The position numbers and the translations under genes were made by a program. 64,000 nucleotides of DNA from Butyricimonas paravirosa (GTDB lineage: Bacteria; Bacteroidota; Bacteroidia; Bacteroidales; Marinifilaceae): NCBI RefSeq assembly GCF_032878955.1, contig NZ_CP043839.1:5146001-5210000 (forward strand), given 5' to 3'. Under the pieces are notes generated by a model. It saw only the letters and a list, made by a program, of their open reading frames with translations. It was not told the origin of the DNA and ran no database searches. Shown in pieces: positions 44,840 through 52,655 of the stretch. The first letter of the stretch is position 1; each line of letters opens with the position of its first letter.

Positions 44840-46576
44840 TTAATTTATGCTCGTAATCTGTCTTTCAATCATCTTCGCGAATATTCCTTTTTGTTTTTTC
44901 AAGTATTCTGCTGATCCGCTTTCCACTACCTGACCATCTTTCAGCACGATTATTTTGTCGGCATTAGCCACGGTACGCATCCGGTGGGCGATGATCAGTA
45001 CCGTTTTGTCCCGAACGAGTTCGGATATTCCGGCTTGAATTTTGGTTTCATTTTCCACGTCGAGGGAGGCGGTTGCCTCGTCAAGCAGGACGATCGGGGC
45101 GTCTTTCAGCAGGGCGCGGGCGATAGAGATACGCTGGCGTTCTCCACCGGACAGGGTTTCCCCGTTTTCCCCGATAATGGTCTGGTAGCCTTGGGGCATT
45201 TTGCTGACGAATTCATCACATTGGGCAAGCCGTGCGACGCGTAGTACTTCCTCGTCACTAGCATCCCGTTTTCCAATACGGATGTTGTCCATGATGGAGG
45301 CGTTGAAAAGAACCACGTCTTGGAATACGACAGAGTAATTTTTCAGCAAGGTTTCCGGATCGATACGACTGATGTCCTGTCCGCCGAGGGTTATTTTTCC
45401 CGATTGTATATCCCAGAAGCGGGCAGCCAGTTTGGCTGCGGTGCTTTTGCCGCTACCGGATGGGCCAACCAAGGCGGTCTTTTCTCCTTGTCTTGCCGTG
45501 AAAGAAACTTTATTTAGTATGGGTTTCCCTTGTTCATACGAGAAGTCAACTTCTTGGAATTCTATATTGAAATTTTCAGGTTTAAAGTTCGTGTTTCCTT
45601 GTTGGATCGGGAGTGATTCCATTTCATTCATCCGGTTGATACGGACATCCAGATAGAACAAGGCAGCGAGATTGTTCATGACTTCATTTAACGGGTTGTA
45701 AATCCGTGAACCGATCACCATGAATATCAAGTAGGTGAACAGGTCTACACTGCCGTTTGCCAGCATGTTGGCTCCCACGATTATCACGCTTGCCAGTCCG
45801 AGTTTCAAGATGCTTTGGGAACCGTTTACTAGGATGCCGAGGGTCAATTCATTGCGAGTCAGCATCTTTTCATAGGTGTCGATTCTTACGTCCAGTTTTT
45901 TCAAGTAATCACACTCTTGATTGTAGGACTTAATCTCTTGAATCGTGTCCAGTCCTTCCTGTATATGTTCGGTTACGGCCCGTTTTTTCAGATAATTGGT
46001 TTCGTTACTTTTGAGGATTGCTTTTTTCGAGAAGAGAATAATAGCCATAGCCAGCGGGACTACCCAGAATAGGGAGAGGGTTAATTGCCAGTTGTAGAAG
46101 GCCATTCCGATAGCGATCAGTAACAGGCTGATGAGAGAGGCAAATAGTTGGGGAACGGCATGAGAGAACGTGTGTTCCAAATCCGTGCAGTCGTCCATGA
46201 TCGTGGCGGTCAAGTCGGAAAGGTTTTTCTCCCCGAAGAATGACAAGGGTAGTTTACGCAGTTTTTCAGCCAGTGAGATCCGTCGGTTGGCACTTTCGTC
46301 GTACACCGTGGTGTAGGTGGAACGATACTGTAAAACGGCGATGATGTACATGACGATCATGAAGGCAAGCCCTAGTAGGCTATAATAGAGAATACCGTGT
46401 GTCTCGGATGCTGATGGGGTAAATACCGGGCAAAGATAGTCTTCGAGAAACAGGAATACGAAAACGGCCGGCAGCATCAGTGCGATGTCAAGCAGGACGG
46501 TGAAAAATGTTCCTTTACAGAAGTCTTTCGCTCCTTGTGTTGAAAGGGCGAAACGTTTTTTTATCGTGTTAAGCAT
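44840..46576 (-). CDS. ABC transporter, permease and ATPase fused (IrtB/YbtQ-like half)
   Basis: The ATG at 46576 is chosen because AAAGGAG lies 8 nt before it; an ATG at 46594 is further into the upstream gene. The 578-residue product has six membrane helices (about 20-290) and a C-terminal ATPase with Walker A LVGPSGSGKSTAAKL (about 358-372), LSGGERQRISIARALL and a Walker B IVLLDEATASLD. It overlaps the upstream half-transporter by 8 bp, so the two form a heterodimer. The pair, preceded by a methyltransferase and under a TetR gene, resembles siderophore-type IrtAB/YbtPQ transporters; the direction of transport is not settled by sequence. Confidence 0.88.
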   Translation of the reverse strand: MLNTIKKRFALSTQGAKDFCKGTFFTVLLDIALMLPAVFVFLFLEDYLCPVFTPSASETHGILYYSLLGLAFMIVMYIIAVLQYRSTYTTVYDESANRRISLAEKLRKLPLSFFGEKNLSDLTATIMDDCTDLEHTFSHAVPQLFASLISLLLIAIGMAFYNWQLTLSLFWVVPLAMAIILFSKKAILKSNETNYLKKRAVTEHIQEGLDTIQEIKSYNQECDYLKKLDVRIDTYEKMLTRNELTLGILVNGSQSILKLGLASVIIVGANMLANGSVDLFTYLIFMVIGSRIYNPLNEVMNNLAALFYLDVRINRMNEMESLPIQQGNTNFKPENFNIEFQEVDFSYEQGKPILNKVSFTARQGEKTALVGPSGSGKSTAAKLAARFWDIQSGKITLGGQDISRIDPETLLKNYSVVFQDVVLFNASIMDNIRIGKRDASDEEVLRVARLAQCDEFVSKMPQGYQTIIGENGETLSGGERQRISIARALLKDAPIVLLDEATASLDVENETKIQAGISELVRDKTVLIIAHRMRTVANADKIIVLKDGQVVESGSAEYLKKQKGIFAKMIERQITSIN

Positions 46577-48341
46577 GAGTGATCTCCTTTCCAATAGTCC
46601 AGCGAACGGATTGCTGGTATTCGTTCCACATATGATTGTAAATCCCTTGTTGTTGGATTAATTCGGTGTGTGTTCCCTGTTCTGCTACTTTTCCTTTATC
46701 TATGACCAGGATATTGTCGGCATCGGTTACACTCGACAAACGGTGAGCGATCATCAGCACGGTTTTTCCTTTGGTCAGTTCTTTCAGGGCTTGTTGTATT
46801 AAGTGTTCGTTTTCCGGATCGGCAAAAGCGGTTGCCTCGTCGAGTACGATAATGGGAGCGTTTTTCAAGAAAGCACGGGCTAGTATGATACGTTGTTGTT
46901 CGCCCCCGGAAAGGTATGTCCCTTCCGAGCCTATTTTCGTGTTCAGTCCAAGGGGAAGTTTATCGATGATTTCCCGGCATTGGGCCATGTCCACGGCTTT
47001 CTCGACTTCGGGCTGCGTGGCCGTGGGATTGCCGTATTTAATGTTTTCAAGTAGGGTCGTTTTGAATAATTTCGTGTTCTGGAATACAAATGATATATGT
47101 TGCATCAATTCGTTCGGGGCGATGTCTTTCACGTTGATATTGCCCACCATCACTTGGCCTTCCGAGGTTTCCCAAAAGCGGGGAACGAGTCGGGCCAGGG
47201 TGGTTTTTCCCCCGCCTGATGCTCCGACGAGGGCAACTCTTTTCCCCTGGGGAATTCTGAAACTGATCCCGTCGATTGCTTTTTGTGTCGTTCCCGGGTA
47301 GTGGAATGATACTTGATTAAATTGAATACTGAAGTCTTTTAACGGTTTCGGGGAGGACGGAACGGGGAGTTTCTCGTAAGAAACTAGGTCTTCGAGACGT
47401 CCGATAGCCTCACTCGCTTGTCCCAAGGCTTGGTTTAAATACATGCTTTTCATGATACTTTGAGAGAAGACTGGGGTGATGAGGACGAACAGGAAAAAAT
47501 TGAGTAACACCGGGGCGTGATTTCCCGTGTACCCGATCAACAGGATAGCCAGAGGGGCTAGAAAGAACACGAAACCATTGATAATGACGGTGTAGAATGA
47601 CATGGGCTTTTCCCACATTCGAGTGTAGCCGAATACCATTTTATTATAGTTTTTGATGCTTTTGTGAAAGTTCTTGAACGAGTAGATGGTTTGCTGGAAA
47701 ACTTTCACCACGGGAATTCCTCTCACGTATTCCACGGCCTCCGTGTTCATTTCTTCGAGGGCGGTCATGTAGCTTTGCATGAATTGCCGTCCTTTGGTAC
47801 CCATCATGAATCCCATCACGATCATGGATATAATGACGGGAGCCATGCAGGCAAGGCCGAGTCGCCAGTCAAATGAAAAGATGAGTATGGCCGCAACGAG
47901 TGGAACGAGGAACGTGGCTGCCAGGTCGGGCATTTGGTGGGCCAGGAAACTGTGGGTGATTCCCGCGTTGTCATCAATGATTTTACGGATGCGCCCGCTG
48001 GTGTTGTAATCGAAAAAGCCGAGGGGCATTTGTACGATTTTACGCATGGCTTCACGGCGCAGGTTGGATTCAACTCGGAATGCGGCCAGGTGTGACGCCA
48101 TCAGGGCCGCAAAGTAAAGAATCACGCTGCCCACGGCTAGACCGGCAGCCCACCACGCATAAGTTTCTATATTGCCGGAAACGATAGTTTCGCCGGGGGC
48201 GAGTAATTCTCTTACAATAAACCAGATCAGTATGTACGGCAACATACCTGCCAGCGCACTAAGGGCAGATAATGCCATGGACACGGGCAAAAGTGCTTTT
48301 CGATTGCCCATGTACTGCTGAAGTTTTTTTAATGTATTCAT
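46569..48341 (-). CDS. ABC transporter, permease and ATPase fused (IrtA/YbtP-like half)
   Basis: A 590-residue half-transporter with six membrane helices (about 16-300), the stretch SGRIRKIIDDNAGITHSFLAHQMPD in the second cytoplasmic loop (located about 112-136), and an ATPase domain with Walker A LVGASGGGKTTLARL (about 378-392), LSGGEQQRIILARAFL, and Walker B IIVLDEATAFAD. The HQ-PD loop is my memory of the IrtAB/YbtPQ subfamily rather than of general lipid or drug exporters. It overlaps its partner by 8 bp and lies 10 bp after the methyltransferase gene. Confidence 0.88.
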   Translation of the reverse strand: MNTLKKLQQYMGNRKALLPVSMALSALSALAGMLPYILIWFIVRELLAPGETIVSGNIETYAWWAAGLAVGSVILYFAALMASHLAAFRVESNLRREAMRKIVQMPLGFFDYNTSGRIRKIIDDNAGITHSFLAHQMPDLAATFLVPLVAAILIFSFDWRLGLACMAPVIISMIVMGFMMGTKGRQFMQSYMTALEEMNTEAVEYVRGIPVVKVFQQTIYSFKNFHKSIKNYNKMVFGYTRMWEKPMSFYTVIINGFVFFLAPLAILLIGYTGNHAPVLLNFFLFVLITPVFSQSIMKSMYLNQALGQASEAIGRLEDLVSYEKLPVPSSPKPLKDFSIQFNQVSFHYPGTTQKAIDGISFRIPQGKRVALVGASGGGKTTLARLVPRFWETSEGQVMVGNINVKDIAPNELMQHISFVFQNTKLFKTTLLENIKYGNPTATQPEVEKAVDMAQCREIIDKLPLGLNTKIGSEGTYLSGGEQQRIILARAFLKNAPIIVLDEATAFADPENEHLIQQALKELTKGKTVLMIAHRLSSVTDADNILVIDKGKVAEQGTHTELIQQQGIYNHMWNEYQQSVRWTIGKEITHA

Positions 48342-48351
48342 GATATATTAT

Positions 48352-48987
48352 TTAATTGTTTGAACTTTGCTTTTGTGCCACGATACATAAATCTTCTTTG
48401 TTCTTCCGGTGTAGGGTGATATTGGTAAAGCCGGATTGGGCAAGGATGTATTTTAGTTCGCTGCTTGGATGCACTACCATTCCTTCTATGCGGCTTGTCC
48501 AGGTTTCGTTTGTTGGGTCACTTGCCTCACAACAGATTAGAAAGAATCCGTTGTCTTTCAGCACTCGTTTCACTTCAATAAATGCCCGGTGAAGATCACC
48601 CCAGAAGTAGATTGTTTCGAAAGCGGTAACAACGTCGAATGAATTGTCTGCATACGGGAGCCGGTCGGCACTCCCTTGATCCACGAAACAACGTGTGCCA
48701 AGGTGTTTCATGTTTTTCTTTCGGGCAAATGCCACGCTTTCCTGTGAGATGTCGATGCCGTGAACTTTCCCTTGCGGGCATAGTTTCAGTATTTCCGATA
48801 AGTTGGCCCCACCGCCACAGCCGATGTCGAGAGTGTTCCGCTCCGGTTGCCGTACTAGGCAGGATCTGGCCCAGCGTGACAGAGGGGCGTGTCCCTTGTT
48901 CATACCTCTTAATATCATTCTGCCGAGAAATCCTTCCGGTTTTCCAGCGTTTTGGAAAAACTTGTTGATAAATCCTTTCTTCTCCAT
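48352..48987 (-). CDS. Class I SAM-dependent methyltransferase
   Basis: A 211-residue protein. The SAM-binding motif I is LDIGCGGGANLSEILK (about 53-68), acidic residue in KVHGIDISQESVAFARK (about 74-90), and motif III-like FDVVTAFETIYFWGDL (about 118-133). It is first in the operon with the two ABC halves. Substrate unknown; similar enzymes next to IrtAB-type transporters may modify the transported metallophore, which is speculative. The transcript leader upstream is unusual (see 48998-49183). Confidence 0.85.
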   Translation of the reverse strand: MEKKGFINKFFQNAGKPEGFLGRMILRGMNKGHAPLSRWARSCLVRQPERNTLDIGCGGGANLSEILKLCPQGKVHGIDISQESVAFARKKNMKHLGTRCFVDQGSADRLPYADNSFDVVTAFETIYFWGDLHRAFIEVKRVLKDNGFFLICCEASDPTNETWTSRIEGMVVHPSSELKYILAQSGFTNITLHRKNKEDLCIVAQKQSSNN

Positions 48988-48997
48988 GGTTATTATA

Positions 48998-49150
48998 TTA
49001 ATTTTCGATGTCTTTCAATAAAGAACAATATTTAAAATCGTTCAAAAAAAGAGAGCTTGTATTTCTACAAGCTCTCCGTGGGGTGATTTTGATTGTGGGA
49101 TGCGTTATATTTTGTTTGTCAACATTTCTTTTCGTCTTTTTTTTCGTCAT
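48998..49150 (-). CDS. Candidate 50-codon leader ORF of the methyltransferase operon
   Basis: On the minus strand an ATG at 49150 opens a frame to a TAA at 48998-49000, 10 bp before the methyltransferase ATG. The product starts MTKKKTKRNV, is strongly basic at the N-terminus and matches nothing I know. It starts about 20 nt after the predicted transcription start and spans the terminator hairpin. Coding status is uncertain; no Shine-Dalgarno is visible. Confidence 0.35.
   Translation of the reverse strand: MTKKKTKRNVDKQNITHPTIKITPRRACRNTSSLFLNDFKYCSLLKDIEN
49044..49076 (-). terminator. Intrinsic terminator inside the leader of the methyltransferase-ABC operon
   Basis: On the minus strand GAGAGCTTGTA and TACAAGCTCTC (plus-strand 49066-49076 and 49051-49061) form a perfect 11-bp stem closed by a GAAA tetraloop, followed by TTTTTTTGAACG. 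It lies between the promoter at 49176-49206 and the methyltransferase start at 48987, so it would attenuate the operon or end a short RNA. Confidence 0.8.
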
Positions 49151-49175
49151 GTGGTAATATGAATTTTATTTTAGA

Positions 49176-49206
49176 CAAAATTACAACTCCGGGAGGAACG
49201 GGACAA
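49176..49206 (-). promoter_or_regulatory. Promoter of the methyltransferase-ABC operon
   Basis: On the minus strand TTG (plus-strand CAA 49204-49206), a 20-bp spacer and TAATTTTG (plus-strand 49176-49183) match the -33/-7 consensus. The operator-like repeat at 49202-49229 overlaps the -33 element. Confidence 0.7.
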
Positions 49207-49315
49207 TCCCTAAAAATAGTGAATTTTTAATGGAAAATTTCTGAATCATAGTAAATATGGGCCCCCCTATATCAAGTAGTCTGAACGGGTAAAATCATCA
49301 TTTTTAGGGATTGTC
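49202..49315. promoter_or_regulatory. Paired inverted operator-like repeats between TetR and its divergent operon
   Basis: GACAATCCCTAAAAAT (49202-49217) recurs exactly inverted as ATTTTTAGGGATTGTC (49300-49315). Copy 1 extends into a TAAAAAT-N5-ATTTTTA palindrome (49211-49229), and copy 2 into TAAAAT-CATC-ATTTTTA (49290-49306). Copy 1 covers the -33 box of the methyltransferase operon and copy 2 lies 37 bp before the tetR ATG. They are the best candidates for TetR-binding sites. Confidence 0.6.
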
Positions 49316-49351
49316 GGGATGTGTGATTACTTGTTTATTTACATTTAAATA

Positions 49352-49975
49352 ATGAACCGAACTATGCAAAAGTTGAAGAATGACATCAGAAGAGAGCTGT
49401 TGAAGTCCGCGGAAGAATTGTTTCTACGAAAAGGATTTCAGAAAACGTCCATGCGTGAAATTGCCGAGACGGCGCAAGTCGGGTTGGGAAATATTTATAA
49501 TTATTTTAGTGGTAAGGATGACCTTTTTTGCTCGATCGTGTATCCCGTTACCCATGCTTTTGAGCGGATGCTGGAAAAGCATCACGGGCATTACGGGGCT
49601 GATGTGATGGAGATATTGAGCGAGGTTTATCTTCGGGAGGCGGTTGACGAGTATATCGTGCTGATTCGTCGCTACCGGGAATTGATGATCTTGTTGTTGT
49701 TCCGGGCTCAGGGATCATCCCTTGCGAATTTCCGGGAAAGTTTTACCGATCGTTCCACTGAGTTGGTGAAAGAGTGGTTTTCGGAAATGAAATACAGGTA
49801 TCCCGTTCTGAACGTGACGGTTTCCGATTTTTTTATCCATCTTCATTCCGTGTGGATGTTTACTTTGTTCGAGGAAATTATCATGCATAAGATAGAGGAT
49901 CAGGAAATTGAGCAAATCGTGGCCGAGTACGTTAAGTTCGAGATTACCGGGTGGCGGGATATATTGAAAATATAG
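49352..49975 (+). CDS. TetR family transcriptional regulator
   Basis: A 207-residue protein with an N-terminal TetR helix-turn-helix (about 8-57, ELFLRKGFQKTSMREIAETAQVGLGNIYNYFSGKDDLF region) and a helical C-terminal ligand-binding half with no known ligand signature. It is divergent from the methyltransferase-ABC operon, and the inverted repeats between them suggest that it represses both itself and that operon. The downstream hydrolase gene follows after 77-116 bp. Confidence 0.9.
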   Translation: MNRTMQKLKNDIRRELLKSAEELFLRKGFQKTSMREIAETAQVGLGNIYNYFSGKDDLFCSIVYPVTHAFERMLEKHHGHYGADVMEILSEVYLREAVDEYIVLIRRYRELMILLLFRAQGSSLANFRESFTDRSTELVKEWFSEMKYRYPVLNVTVSDFFIHLHSVWMFTLFEEIIMHKIEDQEIEQIVAEYVKFEITGWRDILKI

Positions 49976-50041
49976 GTGAATGTTATAGAAGTATGAAAAT
50001 TTATACTTAATTTCGATGGCAAAGTGACCGGGTTCATAAGG

Positions 50042-50049
50042 TATATTTG
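50042..50049 (+). promoter_or_regulatory. Possible -7 element before the hydrolase gene
   Basis: TATATTTG at 50042-50049 fits TAnnTTTG, but no TTTG is found at the -33 distance. If used, transcription would start near 50056, after the ATG at 50053, which supports the ATG at 50092 as the real start. Confidence 0.4.
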
Positions 50050-50091
50050 TAGATGATTGTCCGGTCGGAAGAACAAAAAACAGGCACGTGT

Positions 50092-51066
50092 ATGGACACT
50101 TTTTACGAGGAAGATATATTGGGAGAGGGGTTTCAACGAACGACACTTTCTTTACGGGATGATTACGAGGGATCGGCGGTTGCCACGCTTGTTCGCCGTT
50201 TGTCGGATACGGGAAACGGTCGGTCGGTGCTTTATATTCACGGTTTTAATGATTATTTTTTCCAGCGGGAGATGGCTTGGCGTTTGAATGAACGGGGTTT
50301 CCATTTTTATGCGCTGGATTTACGAAAATACGGGCGTTCATGGTTATCTCATCAAAAGTTTAATGACATCCGGGATATTCGGGCTTATTTCGAGGAGATC
50401 ACACTCGCTTTGCAAATGATCCGGGAGGAGGGAAGCCGGATAACCGTTTTGTTAGGACATTCCACGGGCGGGTTGATTGCCACGCTTTACGCTAAAGAAC
50501 ACGGGGATAGTTCTCTTTTTGACGGTATCATATTGAACAGTCCTTTCTTTGATTTTAATAAAAGTTGGTTTGTGAAGAAGTGTATCCCGTTTGCCTCGTT
50601 CGTGGGAGGTTTTTTACCGGGGATAAAGATTGCCGGAGGATTCACGGAGCAATATGGTAAATTCCTACACCGGGAGAGTCGGGGTGAGTGGGAGTATAAC
50701 TTGGCTTGGAAACCGCATGTTGCGCCCCGGATTAATTTGGGATGGGTTCGGGCTATTCATAGAGCACAACGGGAGTTGAGGCAGCCTTTTGAAGTACGAA
50801 AACCCGTGCTGGTTTTACATTCGGAGAGGTCTGTCTCGAGTTTCTCGGACGAGGAACAAGTGCAGTCCCGCGATGCTATATTGAATGTGAGAGACATTCA
50901 GCAGGTAGCACGGAATATCCGGGGGCAGGTGGAGATCGTGTCGGTCTTGGGTGGTCTGCACGATTTGGTCCTATCCTGCAAGGAGGTCCGGGGAAAGGTC
51001 TACCAGATCATGTTTGACTGGCTGGTGCGTCAGAACGGGACGAATGATCGTAATTGTCCGGGTTAA
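50092..51066 (+). CDS. Alpha/beta hydrolase (serine aminopeptidase S33 / lysophospholipase-like)
   Basis: A 324-residue product from the ATG at 50092 (an in-frame ATG at 50053 would give 337). The fold is shown by VLYIHGFNDYFFQ (oxyanion region, about 47-59), the nucleophile elbow LLGHSTGGLIATLYA (Ser at about 125), and a late GGLHDLVLS with the catalytic His (about 290-300); the catalytic Asp is likely in the VLVLHSERS region. No signal peptide, so it is probably cytoplasmic. The substrate is unknown. It may be co-transcribed with tetR. Confidence 0.85.
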   Translation: MDTFYEEDILGEGFQRTTLSLRDDYEGSAVATLVRRLSDTGNGRSVLYIHGFNDYFFQREMAWRLNERGFHFYALDLRKYGRSWLSHQKFNDIRDIRAYFEEITLALQMIREEGSRITVLLGHSTGGLIATLYAKEHGDSSLFDGIILNSPFFDFNKSWFVKKCIPFASFVGGFLPGIKIAGGFTEQYGKFLHRESRGEWEYNLAWKPHVAPRINLGWVRAIHRAQRELRQPFEVRKPVLVLHSERSVSSFSDEEQVQSRDAILNVRDIQQVARNIRGQVEIVSVLGGLHDLVLSCKEVRGKVYQIMFDWLVRQNGTNDRNCPG

Positions 51067-51102
51067 AGCACGTGGTAAGTTTTATGGTGTGATTAAAAAA
51101 GA

Positions 51103-51215
51103 GAGGGTCCGCGACCTGATAGTGTGTGTATTTGGGTTATTGTTTTGAAGATTTCGCGGACCCGATAGCTCTAGGGACCCTCACGGTCAGCTGTTTGCGA
51201 GCTTTTGTTTTTTAG
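51103..51215 (+). other. Structured intergenic segment with alternative stems
   Basis: GGGTCCGCGA (51105-51114) can pair with TCGCGGACCC (51154-51163), while GAGGGTCC (51103-51110) can instead pair with GGACCCTC (51175-51182). TAGCTC (51166-51171) and GAGCTTTTGTTTTTT (51199-51213) give a terminator-like end. This could be the hydrolase terminator or a small RNA. Of the rest of 51067-51646, an open frame on the minus strand at 51323-51607 has AT-rich composition and no recognisable protein, so I see no gene there. Confidence 0.5.
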
Positions 51216-51646
51216 TTAAACAAGGGACGTATCCCACAGTTAACGAATTATGAAAAAAAAAGAAATGGTTTTAATGAACCTGATTTTACTCGATGTCTGT
51301 TATTTCTAAGTTTATTTATTTATTATTGTTTCATTAAGTTGATGTAAAGGTACAAGATTATTATTAATCCAAGTAACCTATAATTGTATGTGAATGTTGG
51401 TTGTTTTACAATAATAATAGATTGTTCTTGTTTTTGTTCTTGTTGGTTGTGGGGAAGAATAGAGGAGCGAGAAAAAATGGCTATTTTTAAAAGAAGGAAC
51501 GGTGTGCTAATGTTGGATGTTTGAATTGGGAGGAAATGGAGAAGGTGCGTGTCAAAAATAGTCGCATTATGTTTCTTGTGTTTCGGGGATCTGGGAGTAT
51601 TTTCCATACTTTTGACTTGAGTTCTTTATGAAAATAGTGTATAAGT

Positions 51647-52624
51647 ATGAAAGATGTTTCACTGTATGAAAGTTTCCTGGCGGAATTGCGAAAGAAAATA
51701 CCGCAAGGGGCTAAGTTGACAAATACTTTGGTTGATATGTTGTATATCGAACGGGAAGCGGTTTATCGTCGGTTGCGCGGCGAGGTCCCGTTCACGTTTA
51801 TGGAGGTTATGACTATCACCAAGGAGTTGGGAATTTCTCTGGATAATCTGACGGAAACGGATACATGTAAGAGTCGTCCGTTTCAATTGAAATTGGTGGA
51901 GTATGCGAACCCGCTTGATGCGGATTTCCGGATGATGCAGGATTTCGTCGAGATATTCGCTTGTGCGGAGAATGAACCGGACTGGGAGGCCGGTTTCTCG
52001 ACGAACACTCTTCCCAAGTCTTTTTGCTACTATTATCCCGGGATCACACGTTTTTATTTATTTAAATGGTTATATCAATATAGCAACGTGGATACGGTGA
52101 AACCTTTTCGTGAGGTGGTGATTAACGATCGGTTAGCTAGGATTCAACAGGACTTTTTACATGGAATGCGGTGTGTTAAATCCTCTTTTTATATTCTTGA
52201 TCATCTGGTGTTTCATTATCTGGTGACGGATATGTTGTTCTTTGCCAGTATTAACTTGATTACACCCGAGGAGTTGAAGGAGTTGCAAGAAGAGTTGATC
52301 TTGCTGCTGGAGAAGTTGGAGCGTTTCACGGCGAAAGGATTGCATGAGGATACGGGGAACGAAATGTATATTTATCTGTCGAATATTAATCTTGACACTA
52401 GCTACTGTTACCTGGGTAGCCCGAATTATCAATTAAGTATGTTGAAGGCATTCACATTGAACGTAATATCATCTTTTGACTTGGAGACGTTCAACCGGTT
52501 GAAGAGCTGGATGAATTCGTTAAAGCGTTCGTCCACGCTGATTACGGTGAGCGGGGAGAAGGAACGGGTACGTTTCTTTAGTGACCAGCACCGTTTGGTG
52601 CTGGACATGACGAACGCGGTCTGA
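51647..52624 (+). CDS. Helix-turn-helix protein of unknown function
   Basis: A 325-residue cytoplasmic protein. Residues about 8-70 look like a phage-repressor/BetR-type HTH domain (DMLYIEREAVYRRLRGEVPF followed by TFMEVMTITKELGISLDNL). The remaining 250 residues are helical and are not recognised. Transcription factors of this layout are common in Bacteroidales and unstudied. It is monocistronic; its last codons contain a perfect CCAGCACC-GTTT-GGTGCTGG hairpin (52585-52604) and it ends in the next terminator. Confidence 0.75.
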   Translation: MKDVSLYESFLAELRKKIPQGAKLTNTLVDMLYIEREAVYRRLRGEVPFTFMEVMTITKELGISLDNLTETDTCKSRPFQLKLVEYANPLDADFRMMQDFVEIFACAENEPDWEAGFSTNTLPKSFCYYYPGITRFYLFKWLYQYSNVDTVKPFREVVINDRLARIQQDFLHGMRCVKSSFYILDHLVFHYLVTDMLFFASINLITPEELKELQEELILLLEKLERFTAKGLHEDTGNEMYIYLSNINLDTSYCYLGSPNYQLSMLKAFTLNVISSFDLETFNRLKSWMNSLKRSSTLITVSGEKERVRFFSDQHRLVLDMTNAV

Positions 52625-52655
52625 AAAAGTTTTTCATGACCGTGTTCGTTTCTTA
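52610..52655 (+). terminator. Terminator between the HTH gene and the convergent MATE gene
   Basis: ACGAACGCGGTC (52610-52621) pairs with GACCGTGTTCGT (52638-52649, one G-U) across the HTH stop codon, followed by TTCTTATTATAG. It may also serve the MATE gene from the other side. Confidence 0.7.

Noticed and set aside
51250..51309. 19-residue open frame MKKKEMVLMNLIL... on the plus strand
   Set aside because: Too short to support, no promoter or terminator matched to it; kept only as a note.
51323..51607. 94-codon open frame on the minus strand between the hydrolase and HTH genes
   Set aside because: AT-rich translation with low-complexity runs, no recognisable domain and no promoter or ribosome site; more likely intergenic sequence.
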